Part shown: in pieces, positions 14,901 through 29,900 of the stretch | Layout: each line of letters starts with the position of its first letter | Position numbering within the stretch: the stretch's first letter is position 1 | DNA from: Owenia fusiformis | Lineage: Eukaryota > Annelida > Polychaeta > Sabellida > Oweniidae | NCBI GenBank assembly: GCA_903813345.2 | Contig: CAIIXF020000007.1 | Location: forward strand, 6,393,730 to 6,457,729 | Direction: 5' to 3' | DNA: 64,000 nt | Position numbers and translations under genes: made by a program | Notes under the pieces: generated by a model | What the model was told of the DNA's origin: nothing | The model's database searches: none | What the model saw: the letters and a program-made list of their open reading frames with translations, nothing else

Positions 14901-17900
14901 TGCAAATCTCTTAAAATCTCATAAAAAGCGAGATTTCAAAGCTATTTAGAAACTCCTCTATTGTCCTTCACTAGTCAGAGTTAATTCATCTTTTGTACCT
15001 GGTAAAGTATATTTCGAGACACTCTGTACATATGAAATTATCACTCAACAATAAGGTTGATTCAAAGACTTGAAGCATGACAACTGCATATTAAAGAATT
15101 CATTCAAACAATCAAATTCATGAAACTTGAATATAGTATTCAATCAACCATGTCACAATACAACGTGTCATCATTATGTTGTTCATATTCTAAGGCATAT
15201 ATTGCATACTGAATCCCGAGGGGGTAGATGACGTCCTTAACAGAAACAAACAATAATATCCACACATACTCAAGGATCCCACCAGGAAATTCTTAAACAG
15301 ATTCCGGACTTTTCGCGGTATCGTGACTACTCCTCCTCCTCCGTGTGAAATCAAAGATATCATAATTAGTATACTTTTCAAAATACGTTTTAAGATTATC
15401 TTCCTATTTTAATCACAATATACATTTCAAAATGGTTTCTCACTTCCTATTTCTTGTTTGTAAATAGTTTTATGTATATTTTCTCAAGGGTTTTACCAAC
15501 AAAAATAATGTGACAAAAATGTAAAAATAGACTCCGGAAAAGCTATTAGACTCTGAAGCAGGAGGGTCTAAAGACATTAGACTCTGGTTCTAGCCTAGTG
15601 AGAACCCTCCATACTTCATTATAATCAAAAGGGGTACGTTTTACAAGATAGAATTACAGCTCACAAATGCAAGGTACTTGTTATTGCAACTGTTACAGTA
15701 GTGAAGCTAGTATCTCACATAATATGAAGCTATAACAGACATAATGCCGTTATATTACTAGAACCAGATACAATATCTTTCGCTGTTGTAGAATGATGCT
15801 TTATAGAATGATCGATACTTTCATAGGAAGATATTGAAAAGATTACAACTATAATATTATCCCATAGGCAAACCATGACCGTTACTATGGGGTCTTAGGG
15901 GGTTGCCGCAACTCATTCTCCTTGCCGAAAGTTGCCTTCATTAAAAATACCGTCATACTTCACGGACGATGATATTTGCACCAGGTACACTTAGTGTCAA
16001 TGAACCTGTTCTCTCTGGGAACCTCTAGCCGCCGGAACGATTATTGTTTGTGTATGCATCACCGTTTGTCTAATTTGAGACGGGTGTCATTACTAATCCA
16101 GGTTTTCTGTCACGTATATTATGATATATGTTACTATAGGGGGTTGCTTGGAAATGGGTCAATGGCAAAAAATCTAGTGCACTCTCCATTATGAATCCCC
16201 ATGAACAAAATGAATCATTTTAGAACATGAAGAATACAATGTCACAAAATACTCTGGAAAATAGTGAAGCGTTTGGACCCACATGGGCTGAGGTTGAGGT
16301 CATTAAGTTCAGCAAGGGTGTATTGACTTGACATTGGATGTGCTCCATTGACTTAACATGTGGATATCATCAAATTCTAATGGAGGCCATCGATTCAGGT
16401 CATACTTCAAATTAAAAAGATTATACATTTTCATCATTTTTCCTACAAAATGGCTATAGACAACGGCATCAAAAGCAACCTTTACACTTATGAAATGCCA
16501 TACAACTTTGTAAATCAAAAGAGACATGAGTATACCGTTATGTTTCATTAATTAATAACATATTTGGATAAGATGTAGGGATGTGTAGGATCCAAATGGA
16601 TTTGGATTTTGGCATCTCTACACCTGTATCCTTTATGATTGAATATTGTTACCCACCACCAATACCCACCATAGTTTTAGGGGCGTTCAAAAGGTTTTGC
16701 AACAAAGCTTCTCTTATTATTTTACATGGAATTCAAGACAACCTTCCTGGTTGTACCCTTTGCATTTGTTTGACTTCGCTTCTTAAAAGAGAGCTCCATT
16801 TATAACTAGACTCTGCGCAGGGTACCTGGTTGAAAATGTCGATTGAAAATGACACATAAACGAGATACATTTATCTTTAACTTCTTCATCATATTGTATT
16901 CTATCAATGTACATGTATTCTTTACTACTTCATTGTATAATCTTGTTTGAATTCTCTCCTCCCATAGTTCATACAATTAATAGTAAACTTCAGTGTAAGC
17001 TTCATAAAAAGAGGGTAATTGTTTCAAAATGTTTGAAGATAATACAGAGTTTATTTGGGGTCATTCTTTACCATGCCGGAAGATGGCAATGTGGAAAATG
17101 TTGATATATGATATCGTTGTTGCATGGGAAGTATCACGAGATATTGGTTAAATTAAAGATGGCTTGATTAAGATAAAATCCGCCATGTTGGTTAAATTGT
17201 TCTCGATATATTTCTTTTTGCACAAATGATATGGACCAAAGCGTCATCATATTGGTTACCATAGCAACCGTAAAATGTTAAGTAGTAGATGTATATTAAC
17301 GAAACCTTAGTGTAAGGGTATACGATTGAACTACCTGTCCACTAAATCTGTACAAAATTGGTTGATGATTAACTTAGTAAGAGATAATTATACATCATTT
17401 AAATACTTTTAAAATTATGTATTATATAGTATGTTGCAAATCCTCTTTATGACATTTTATGCCCAATGTATGTTCGCGGATCAGAGTAGAGGGTGTGGTT
17501 CAAATATATCCGAGCACCTTACAGAGTTGGAATAATCATACCTGTTGGCTGGATCATCATGTTCTCATATTGGCATCTTACCAACGAAGCGCAGCAGCTG
17601 ATTGTCTGGTTCAATATTTGGAAAGCGAGGGGCCAATATGTTCTTATCGAGCCATCTAAACAAACAGATTAAAAGTTTAGGCGTTGTTGCGATACAATGA
17701 TTAAAAACTGACATTCGACATCATGACTTTTTTACAAACCCACGATTAAAGGCTAAATAATTTTGATATGTCCAATCGTTTTTAATATGTACGTATAGTT
17801 TAATGTGTAATTGAAACAATAAAGGTGCACCAGCCTTACCAGCCTTTTAATGGGGATCAAGCAGTATTGACTGGCCGTCACATTGTAACACAGTGTGTCA

Positions 17901-20900
17901 CTGTTTTGATAGGGTTACCCCACTTTTCAATTATATTAGTCATTTCATCATTCCACTGTGCTCACGAAATAGTATAGTTTCCATATAGCTTTTGAAATCT
18001 CGCTAAATCTCGTTTTTCGTGAGATTTTAAGAGACTTGCATATTAGACCTCTGGCAAAACTGCCCTAATTTACGTCACCATACTAGTCAATGTGCAAAAG
18101 GGCAAACGCCTGACTTTTTATCTCGAGTTATGGATTTATGTGGCCTCACTGGCCTATCTGAGGTTCTAAAGCTATGTCTAAGCTACATCTTGACACTAAA
18201 CTCAATAGGGGCCAATCATCTACTTTTTGAAATAATTGGTCAATTGTGACACTACCCCCTCTCTCTGCAGACACAAATTGAAATTCACAAAAATGAAGGC
18301 AAAATTAATACGCCACTTGACTCGAAATTTTCCTTCAGATAACCCAAATAAACGCATTTTCAGAAGAAATGGCATGTTGCCATTGCAAAAAGATTACAAC
18401 TGTGCCTACATCCTAGCTTACTGACTCGTCATGATCACAATTGTGTTGGGACTACATTTATTTTTGAATACTACTTTTTTCTATTCAGCGGAAGTGACGT
18501 ATTAGGGCATTTTTGCCTAATAGCCACATGGTTGGATGATTTCTGGCTTTAAATTGCGTTTTTCCAATTTACTAGAGTTTTTCAAGTAGTTTTGTGCAGT
18601 TTAAGAATATTCTGACAGCAATTATGAAAAATATGGCTACTTCATTACCCCTGGGGTCATTTTTCCAAGAACCCAATGGGTTTCCTTTAAATTTGACTAG
18701 TTTTTCATTTACATCATGAAATCCACTGCCTGATGGTGACATTTTTCAGTATCGTGTCAAAAAATTGAGTATTTTATTGCATATTGCGATTTTTAGCCAA
18801 AATCACTGAACCGTGAACCAGAAAATTGGACAAATTTGGCCCACTTTTTGGCAAAATCTTACTAAAATCATCACTTTTTCATACTTTATTTCATTCAACA
18901 ACCTCCTGATTTGAAAAATGATGACAAATTTGATCAGTTTTGACTATGGCCTAGAGAATTGGGACTTTTGAGATATTTTTTAGCTCGAATGTAGTCATTC
19001 AGAGTGAACAAATACATCAAAAATTGACACTTAACTCACCAATTTCTGACTGCACCCCCGATATGTACCTTCTTTCTATACTGGAAACCATAAGATGGAA
19101 AATTCAATCTTTATGATGAATAGCAACTCGTTGGCTTCCTCATTTACGACAACAAATGACATTTAGGGGTCACTAAGGACACAATTGTAGCCAAATATCG
19201 TCAAAATCAGTGGTTTTTGGGGTAAAAAGCGAAAACTGCTGATTCAGCAAAAACATTAAATTTGTTCATGAAAATTCCCCTTTTTGCCTCCGTCCAAAAT
19301 ATGTTTCACACTAATAAACTTCAATTCTGGGCGATTCTGAGTAGTTTTAAAAAAATTTGGTCACTTTCACATGTGACTAATAGGCAAAACTGCCCTAATT
19401 TACGTCACCATACTAGTCAATGGGCAAAAGGGCAAACGCCTGACTTTTTATCTCGAGTTATGGATTTATGTGGCCTCACTGGCCTATCTGAGGTTCTAAA
19501 GCTATGTCTAAGCTACATCTTGACACTAAACTCAATAGGGGCCAATCATCTACTTTTTGAAATAATTGGTCAATTGTGACACTACCCCCTCTCTCTGCAC
19601 ACAAATTGAAATTCACAAAAATGAAGACAAAATTAATACGCCACTTGACTCGAAATTTTCCTTCAGATAACCCAAATAAACGCATTTTCAGAAGAAATGG
19701 CATGTTGCCATTGCAAAAAGATTACAACTGTGCCTACATCCTAGCTTACTGACTCGTCATGATCACAATTGTGTTGGGACTACATTTATTTTTGAATACT
19801 ACTTTTTTCTATTCAGCGGAAGTGACGTATTAGGGCATTTTTGCCTCTAATGACTTACATTACCTTCTTTTAAATGGTATATTTGAATTCAATGGAATGT
19901 TTTCTCCTAAAATAGCTTTGATTTACACAGTTATGTAATTTGAATAATTTTCTATGACAATTTAAAAAAAGTTGGGCCAAATGTCCATAGATGCAATGCT
20001 AAAATTCTTTAAAACCGTGGATTATTTGTATGTCAATCAACATTAGCATGTTTAATCACAACATGTTCATAAACAGGGTCATCATGTGGTATATCATTCA
20101 AGTTTTATACAGATTCAACAAACACACTTTGATAAATCATGAAATTAAGCCACTTTTCCAAGATTTTAGCATGTAAGTGAATGGAGCTCTAGCCAGAGTT
20201 AAAAGCTGAATAAAAGATGGCAGCACGAGATTTCATTGATTTTTCTGCTATTTAGAAACTATCCTATTCAATCAAAATGGTTGCCTAATTTGACTCCAGA
20301 TATTTTATACAGATTTTAAATCTTGGCGGCAAATAAATCAGCTATGGACATTGGACAGATGTTGTACAAATATATATATTGATAATGAAAGAAATAATGG
20401 TTCAACGGTCGTTTAAAAATAAATTTTAATAATCCACACAAGAGACAATACTTGATTCACCATTCATATATATAAAGGATAATCCTATGTTCTCTTTCCC
20501 AGTGAATAATTTACGAGTTTACGCTGGTGGTTGTGCATAGTTGTGATATCATCTTGCACTTCATGTTTTCTAAGCCATTGAGTTTCCTTATCATTAATTA
20601 TGACGAGCGAGAATAACGAGGTGAATGGCGTAGTGAACAACAGCGGTGATGAAAAATATATTTCAATGGCTAGAATCCTCTTGGGCTGATATCCAGAATC
20701 TCAGTCATTGTATCAGGAGTTCACGAGTAATCACAAATATCGGCAAATCGGCAAATATATGTTGCACCCAGCGCATCTAATAACCCTTTTTGGTAAGTTA
20801 TATATAACATCGGGTCTATATAGCACCTGATGTATTAACAATTTAGGATTTTTACGTCAAAGTCGCAAAGTTCTCAAAAACCGAGAGGGCATGGGGTATG

Positions 20901-23900
20901 GCGATAACGAGTGATATATATTCTAAAGGTAAACATAAAATGAATGAAGACTTTCTGAACCATCAATATTGACAGACTGACGGACGGACTGGTAGACCAA
21001 CGGAGGGCTTGACGCATGGTCGATCCAAAATAAAAAAGGATCTTAGCAGACGGTGTGTAAAAAGTAAAAAGATAATAAAAAGAGAAGAAATAAACACGCG
21101 ATTCAGTGACAAATATTGTCGACGGGTCATTTGGGAAACAATGCACAATTTCAACTGGTACAATTTAATACAAGGTTCTATCTATCAAATATCATGACAA
21201 AAATATTTTTATGAAGTGCATTCTGGTTTAGACTTTACGATCGAAACAGTTCACATGGTGTAAACTTTACTTAAAATTCACCAACATCAAGAGACCAATA
21301 TTTGAGGCAGTTCGTTAAAATGACCATTAAGCTATTGAACTGATGGTTCCCCGTTTGCCAACAATGCAAACATGCCATCATATGTATATCACATTGCTAT
21401 TTGCAAAGAAACTAAGAAGCAGAAACAGTCTAGGGAAAACTCAAGTCTCAGATCTACATAAAGCAATTTCTGCCTGATATTTCATCCATTCAGGAATAGG
21501 CACGAGAGAGATCAACGTGTCAGTAGAATTAGCATAAATGAGTTATGGTGTGCTTACCAACCTCTCAATAGCATGAATAACTAAGGTTCCAGATGTACTG
21601 CACGATTGGTACAAACAAGTACTTTAATTACTATAGCATCGTACTAATTGTGTATCCGAACCCAAGACGAGAGAAAAAACCCGAGCTCAGAGATGACCTC
21701 AAAATTACCTCTCTTGTTACCACCTTCGTTTGTCACAAAATATCCACAATCTGGTTTCTGAATACCACACGTCGATGTGATGTGAAGAATATTCCCTACA
21801 CACACAAGCACACTTTGAGTGAGCTCAAATGGTTTTGTTTCAAGTGACCCTAAGCATGAAGTAAAATGTTGAGATGGGGTACTCCTAGATTTAAACGAAT
21901 TGTCAAACAAGGTATTACTTTGGGGAAAATGAGCCTTATTGAGAAAAAACCTTCAATTTTGAGGAAAATGGGCTTGGAAATGGGAGCCTTGTCAAAAGTC
22001 ATTCATGCCATATGGGTGTTCAGATGTTTGTTGAGGAGGTGTTAATATCTCTCAAAAATAAGATATAGTAATAAAGATACTGTTAGGTTCTTACACACGT
22101 GATCATATGCTTTGATCAAACGATTGAATCAAGAAGGTTGAACAGCACTTGTCGGTGATAAAACATAAGTTCGGAAAAACAATGAGCATGATATACATGT
22201 GATGTACCCCTCTACATTATGTATACTTTCTGTTCTCAAGCTTGAAAAATGACTTGAGAATGTAAACGAACGCCTTGTCTAATTACCTAGATCAACCTGC
22301 CAAAAATATCAGCAACTGCATTATTAAGCAAAACTGAAAGAATCTAAGATCCAATAAACTCAAATGGCAAGACCTTGAAAAATGTTTTGATTGGTGCTCC
22401 TGTGTAGCATGTTATGCCAGGCATTTAGATTATTGACAGCACGTATGAAGTGAAATTTATGAAATATAGAGATAAATTGAAAGAGTTGATACAGGTCCTT
22501 CAATAAGTATTAGGAAAATGATCTGTTTAAAGTTTTTATATTTACAAATTAATGATATAATCATTATTTCGTGTATTTTAAGAACGATCATTATTTCAGG
22601 TTTTTAAGTAATAGAAATACTGTACAGGGTGAACCAGAATACAGAACAGTGAATTAAAAAAAAACAATACAGAAAACAAAACTGTGAAAAATAAAAAATC
22701 TCATCATGAAAATCAAAGATGATGGCCTAAATTAATTTTTCTCACTAATAATTATAGTCAACCTTTGACAACGCTTTTTTGTTTAAATGCATATTTTATC
22801 TAACTGTGGGTGATCCTTCGTGATTTTTTTTTTAATCATCAAAGTTTGAAAAATATCGCTTGTAGGAAGTAAATAAAATGTTAAAAGGTGCGAGTAGTAA
22901 AGTTCAGTTTGGTACCTTTATGTAAGTGAGCAATAACAGCAAATAAACATTATTCAAACATACCAAGTGTGTCTCAACCAATATGCTTTGAGCATTTCAG
23001 TGCGTTAACTTATCAGTATATGTACAAAAATGCCTTTCATTTTTCATAATGCACTGACTGAATAGTGCAATTGTTAAAATGGATGAAGCAGCATCAGATA
23101 GATTATTTTACTTTCCTTCAATATTTTGATGTTTTCTAGTTAGTTTTCACAGGAATATCAATGGTAACTCAATGCCCATATTTCAAATAACCTATTCCAG
23201 CTTTAGGCTGTGAAGCGCCATCTACTGTTAAAAAAAAACAAATAAAAAACAGCAACTCCACGGAGCAGCAAATCCCACCGAACAAAACAAGTTTTGATAA
23301 ATAGCGGCCATTTTGAAAATCTCTTCGTGAACAGAGCTCCCTTGTCTTTAGGTAAGCATATGCAATTAGAACCAAATTCGCCACTGGTATTTGAGTTATT
23401 GAAGATTATGTTTTTATGAAAAATGGTGGTCATTTCAGCTATCATGAGGGAATTCCTTTATCTCTAGACATCAGTGTATACAATTTGAGCCAAATCACTC
23501 TACTGGTATTTGATCATCAAAGATTATGATTTTCTACAAAAATGGCCGCCATTTTGAAATTAAGAGGCCTTCTTGAAAATGTCTCATTGAGCTCCTTTTT
23601 CTCTAGGCATCAGCATACACTATTTCAAACAAATCCTCCCACTGGCATTTGAGTTATCAAAGATTACATCCTTTTACAGCAGCCATCTTGGAAATGTCTT
23701 ATTGAGAAAATTCCTTTGTCCCTAGGCATCAGCATTTAAAATGTGTAACCAAATCCGTATTTGAGTTATCAAAAATTACATTTTTTACAAAAAAAATTGC
23801 AGCCATTTTCAATTGAGTGGCCATATTGAAAATTCCTTCTCGAGCAGAAGTTCTATCGCCATAAGGTCTTAGCCTATAAAATTTGAATCAAATCCGTAAA

Positions 23901-26900
23901 CCGGTATTTGAGTTATCGCCCAATCAGATGAACAGACGAACGGACTTATGCCTTTCCTATATTCCCCTCGAATTTCGTTTGGTGGGATAACAAAGATGTC
24001 AGCAAAAGTTCAATATCTTTCTACAATTGTACAGATTTAAATGATGGTAAATTGATGAAGTGAAAGATTTATGAAACATTAAACTGATCAATGGAGTGGA
24101 GACTGTTGTAACACCAACAAGTCATCAGATAAAGTTGACCTTGATCCAAAAAATGTAATATAATCACCCTGCTATAGCATGACGGTTACACAACCTCTGG
24201 AAACGAGGTTGGGCAATGTAGACCATGCCCTAACGACAAAAATAATCAAATTACTAAATTTTGTGTAGTTTTGAATTTCAAACTCAACAGTTTTTCGCTT
24301 ATTCCATGTTATCCCCGGGCATCAATTTGCAAAGAATACGTTCAAAATATAAATTACTAAATGCATTACCGAATGCGATGTCTACAAAAGTTGTTCATCC
24401 TTTCATTGATACACAGTAGAAGAAAATACCAACATTAGTTTTCTGTTTCATCGCGGCCATTTTATTGGACAAATCAGTGATCGTAGTCGTCTAATCTCGT
24501 TTTCAGAGGTGTCGTAACCGTCATGCTATAACACCGTGATCTACAGCCCATTTCACTGTTTTATTTCGTCAGTAGAACCCCAAAAATAAGAAATCATGAG
24601 ACCATTGCACAATAATATATGGAAAAGTATATTCATATTGTACATGAATGACATTTGTATATTTTAGATTATTTAGTTTTTTTGTGCAATAAGCCTATGC
24701 CCTCTTGAATTTCAGCCATGTTAATCTTTTTGAAAATACTATGGCAGAGAACCATCAAAATATAAGAGGACACATACTTAAGTAGCCAAACTAAAATCAA
24801 TCCAAGATATACAAATGTCATTTATGTACAATAGGAATATATTTTTCCATATATTATTGCACAATGATCTTTTGATTTCTTAATTTTTTAAGTTTTACTG
24901 ACGAAATAAAACAATGAAATGGGCTGTAGTAGATTCTAAAACCAGTGATGGACTTGTGAGACACACTTAACTGTTTAAATTCTATACATTTATAATTCAT
25001 TGTCTTTTCCATAGTATCCATTTCTTTATTTAAATTAATATATCCAACGTTTCATACGCAATCTCAATAAATGTTTTTTATGAAGCCTACTTATTGACAC
25101 AGGTCATGTTTGAATTGCAATAAAGAATCCTCTATCATTCTTCGTTTATTGGAAATTTAAAAGCATCCATGCATGTACTTACACATTCTGATAATGCACT
25201 CATGCTTAACCTTCATACATTATGTGTACGCGTTAGTTCACGCATTTAAGCTTTTAAATGTCATATAAAGAATGATACAGGATTCTTTATTCCTTAAATG
25301 AACAGCAACTATGAATTCAAACATTTCTATGATGTGCATCATGCAACATCATTCTTGCACCACAATAATGCACTTTCTATGATGTGCATCATGCAACATC
25401 ATTCTTGCACCACAATAATGCACTTTCTATGATGTGCATCATGCAACATCATTCTTGCACCACAATAATGCACTTTCTATGATGTGCATCATGCAACATC
25501 ATTCTTGCACCACAATAATGCACTGTCGTGTCAGAACAACAATGTCAACTGATAGTTCCATAAATTCACGTCATGTAGGAATAGTAAAAGAGTGATTAAT
25601 ACAAGTATGATGTTTAAATATGAAGTAATGGAACGACAGATTATTTCAAAAGCCACTTCCGTGACAGGTATTAAACGGCATATGCAGTTATGCACTGACA
25701 TTATCAAAAATAGATAATGACCCATTTCGACAGTTATTGATAATATGTGAGCTTATGATATATCATCACCATGTGGGAGCGTCGGTGTTTATGGCCAACT
25801 CCTTCAGTGATTGGAATTTAATCAACTTCTCCTCAAAATGCCTGTGGATTAGCACCATGTTTTGGACAAGTTCAACCCTAAATAGCAACACTTTTGAAGC
25901 TTTCTACCATGAGTAATGTATCGTTAAAGACAGGTTATCAATCGTTTTAATTAGTCATTTCTACCAGTCGTTTGACAGATCATCCATTTCACTCCCATGT
26001 GAATATATAATGCTTGCTAGATACTTGCAACCAGGGCATTATATATGATTGATGCCTGGAGATTTGAAGCATATTCAACATGGACTGTGATGAATGTTAG
26101 ATGAAATAATTCCTGCCAGCAATGAATTCAATATGCTACACCTAAGTGTACTTAACTAAACAGAAATTCTGTAATTAAAAAATTGGAAATTGGCTTTACT
26201 AATACATTGTAGGGTATTGCCAACGCTTTCCATGACTAAATTAATTCAGCTGCAGACATTATGTTCTCAATTAAAGGTAAACTGGGAAAGAAGTGTCACA
26301 GTCTAGACTACTAAACACTCCGTTAACAATTGCAGCAAGGAAAGGCCGTAAGCAGTTATAAATCTGAATACCATTCACTTGCGTCTGCCATTTGGAGGTT
26401 ACATATTTCATTTAGCAATGTAATGCCTAAAAGTAATGTATTACAGGCAAATTTACATTAGTTTAGATTGGTTATATTGGTTATATTGGTTATCGGGGAC
26501 CTAAGTCGTAAATCAGAATTCACTATTAGTTTGGTAACCTAGACATGAGGTAGTAGGTTTAACCGTTTGGGAGAGTTAGGCAGCTAATCAAAGTCTATTC
26601 GTATGTCTATCATGTACTTCAAATGACAGAAAAGAATACAATGCTGGAACAAAATATGCACGTATATCTTAACTTGTATTTCTTTGAGATATGATTTTGA
26701 CGATTGAATCGAGTATAAAAATTATTGTACCTTCATAGCCTGACGCTGGTCTAGCCAGAATTCTCATCAATCACTGCTTCACCTGTATCATTTGATGAAA
26801 CACCATGCAACGAATAAATCAAGTCTGAAATACATCAAAGTACATTAATTTCTAAAAACGGTAAAATACCTACACTTTCAGTAATTTATATATAAATTAT

Positions 26901-29900
26901 TATATTCTTAATTGACCTACATTCAGCGAGTTATTTGAGGAAACTGAACACATAATATTATAACATGGAAGATGATGTAATGTTGTCGAGGAAACGATAT
27001 ACTTCTAAATCACAAATGCTTATATTTGCATGTAGGACTTTAGGAATTCTAGTAAAAAATAAATAACAGTAAAAATTCAATTATTCGACATAAGCATAAT
27101 CACTGTTTGCACCTTTGATTAATTCCAATGTGCACTTCATCATTTTTATGGCTAGTTAGGTGTTTTCACAGATGACTGCAGCTTGTTTTTATGAAAGATT
27201 CTGCTTCCCTGTAATTTTCATCCATGACTGTCAGATCTACTTGTAGTATCATCAATCATTTCTTGTGAATCCAGCATTCAGTCACCAATCTGCATCTGAA
27301 CCAGAAGACAAGATTAGTCAAGTTAGGTGATGCGGCTATGGTCATTATAAATGTTGCCTAAGCGAGGATATAGGTATGAGGATAGAAATATAATTAGGAA
27401 AATGTTTTATTTACCAATAAATATGTTCCACATCGTTCCCTATATACCATCCAGTAAATAAGACACTGATGTGATATAATGTCATCATCTAGTTATAAAT
27501 TACAAAAGTGTGACCATCTGTTAATGTGATGCTGATGTTGATGTCAAACAAAAATTTGGGTTTGTACAACAGTTCGTAGCCTCTTGATTGTGACATAACC
27601 CAAGATTGTAGTAGGTCAAAATATGTATGCATCAGAGGATAATGGAAGACTTAAAAGCGATACAAAACAGATCAAGAAAGTGAAACATCTAAACGATACA
27701 ACCAGTCATTTGGAAAACATATCCTTAATAGCCCAGACTATGATATAATATGTTAATGCCTAAAATCCCCCTCCCCTACCATTTATGAATCATTATCGCA
27801 TACCCAAGACCACAAGATCATGGGTCATTTAATTCTTACTGCAGACCATTGCAATACATGTTGAAGATTTTTTTTTTTTTTTAAATGATAACCGATATGC
27901 TTAATCAAAAATTGTTGTAGGCACTAGTTTTCATACAAGATGACAAATTCCATTCTTAAGTCCATTATCAAGAGTATCAAAGGAAGCTTGCACTTTTGAC
28001 TTATGTACTTGGATATCCACTGAATCAGCAAATATATCTATATTTGATGTGATTTCCATAAATAATAGAAATTAACACTACATATGTACATACACCTAAT
28101 ATAATAGATTGATTGATACCCTTGTTAACTGAACAAAATGGTTTGGCTAGAATTGATAAACAGTTCTCTAAACAGATTACAACAGTGTCCCCCTCTCTGA
28201 TTTTTCCTCAACAGTGGAATAGAACTCCCTTTTACCCTGACATAAACAATGAAAAAATACACTAAAAAGAGGGTATGAATTTCATATATGTAACATGTGA
28301 GGAAACCCCGATCTTTTAGGCTCTTTTAGTTATAGTTCTGTATGTGCTTTTAGGACCACACTATATGATAGGTATAGATACATTATCCTTGTGGTAAGAA
28401 GGCTGAAATAATTGCAGCTTAATAAGTTGGATAATACATGATAAACTACTTGAGCAAGGTTGCATTATTTGATCTCCACTTCACAAGGCAAAATGTTATG
28501 ACAAGCATCTGATACGAAATGATGCTTTCAGACATTGTATTTTGCCTCATAGTTACCCTTAAGCATTACAAAGACATAATACCCCATGACTATTATAAAT
28601 GATTTTTTCAAAGTTGAAGGCATTATGATTTAAGCAGCCAGCAATAACAAAGGCCACTTTTTTTAAAAAACTGAAGTTTAAATACAGGATAACACAATCA
28701 TACCTTCCATTAATTTTAGTATAATTTCTCTAATAATTAAGACATCTTAGTGATTTATTTTGTGTAGATAGAGTGTTCTCCAATAGATAAAAAAAGATTG
28801 TTGATGACCATTGTGAATTATTGTGTTTTATGGATTATGACGATGGCTTTGTGAATGGATGTTGACCCTTTTAAACGCCTATGGACTTGGAGACTGGATT
28901 TTATCTATCCCACATCATTTGAGACTGAATGCTCTATCTTGAATGAGTACTTGTATCTACAAACTATTTTTGAGGTTATGAGTATTGGTTATCAATTTCT
29001 ATTTTTTTCTTCAACATGTATTGTAATGACTTCAGTATGAATGAAATGTCCCTTGGTCTTCTGGTCTTGGATTGTGATATTGGTTCTTGAATGGTGGGGG
29101 AAAGGGGGTACTAGACATTTTTCTTTTCACGTTAGATCATGCTTTTGGGCTATATGGGGTTTGTTTTTCTTGACTGGTAATGCACTTAGAGTAAGTTGCT
29201 AAGTTCCATTACAACTTTTGGTCCTTTCCCTTTAGCACTTGGGCTTATATAATTGTATTTACAAAACACCTTTGAGATTTAGAAGATATAACCTTTTCCA
29301 TCCAGGCATGCTCTCGGTGGAATCGTCAAAATTATTTGAGTCATTTCTGGATTGCTTTCATGAGCTTACACATACACTATCAATATTATGTCATATCTAC
29401 CCTTTTTTGATTTTGTCAAATGTGATGAACTAACTCGCTTATTGCATGGGTACATTTCAAGAAAGAATTTTTGATAGCAACTTTCAATAGGTTTTTGTCT
29501 AATATTCCTTTATTCCTTTCAACAGCATGCCTATTTTCTTAAAAAAACGTATGCATTATGTGTTATTTAGGCCTCGACATGTTGATCGATTGATGCTGCT
29601 TGTTTGCCCAAATAAATGCTTTATATGAGTTGTGTTGATTGATAATTAAGATGAGTGTACAGTTATTGGGGGAGAAGGGAAGTTGCAAATCACAAAAATA
29701 TCTAAACGTGTATGATGGATCATGGAACTTAATAATCTAGTTCACCAGATAAATATCTGACCACCAGATTGATTTGGCGAATATCCCATAAGATGTTAAG
29801 ACGTTCAATAGCTAAATTAGAATGGTGTATACTTGAGCATGCAACTAAGCACGATTGCCATATAAAATGGCATAGTCGCAGACACTGAAATTGCCTTAAA

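Noticed and set aside
18236-19703. Several small frames such as MVNCDTTPSLCRHK and MFMKIPLFASVQ
   Set aside because: They lie inside the duplicated TIR element and its core and recur only as parts of the repeat.
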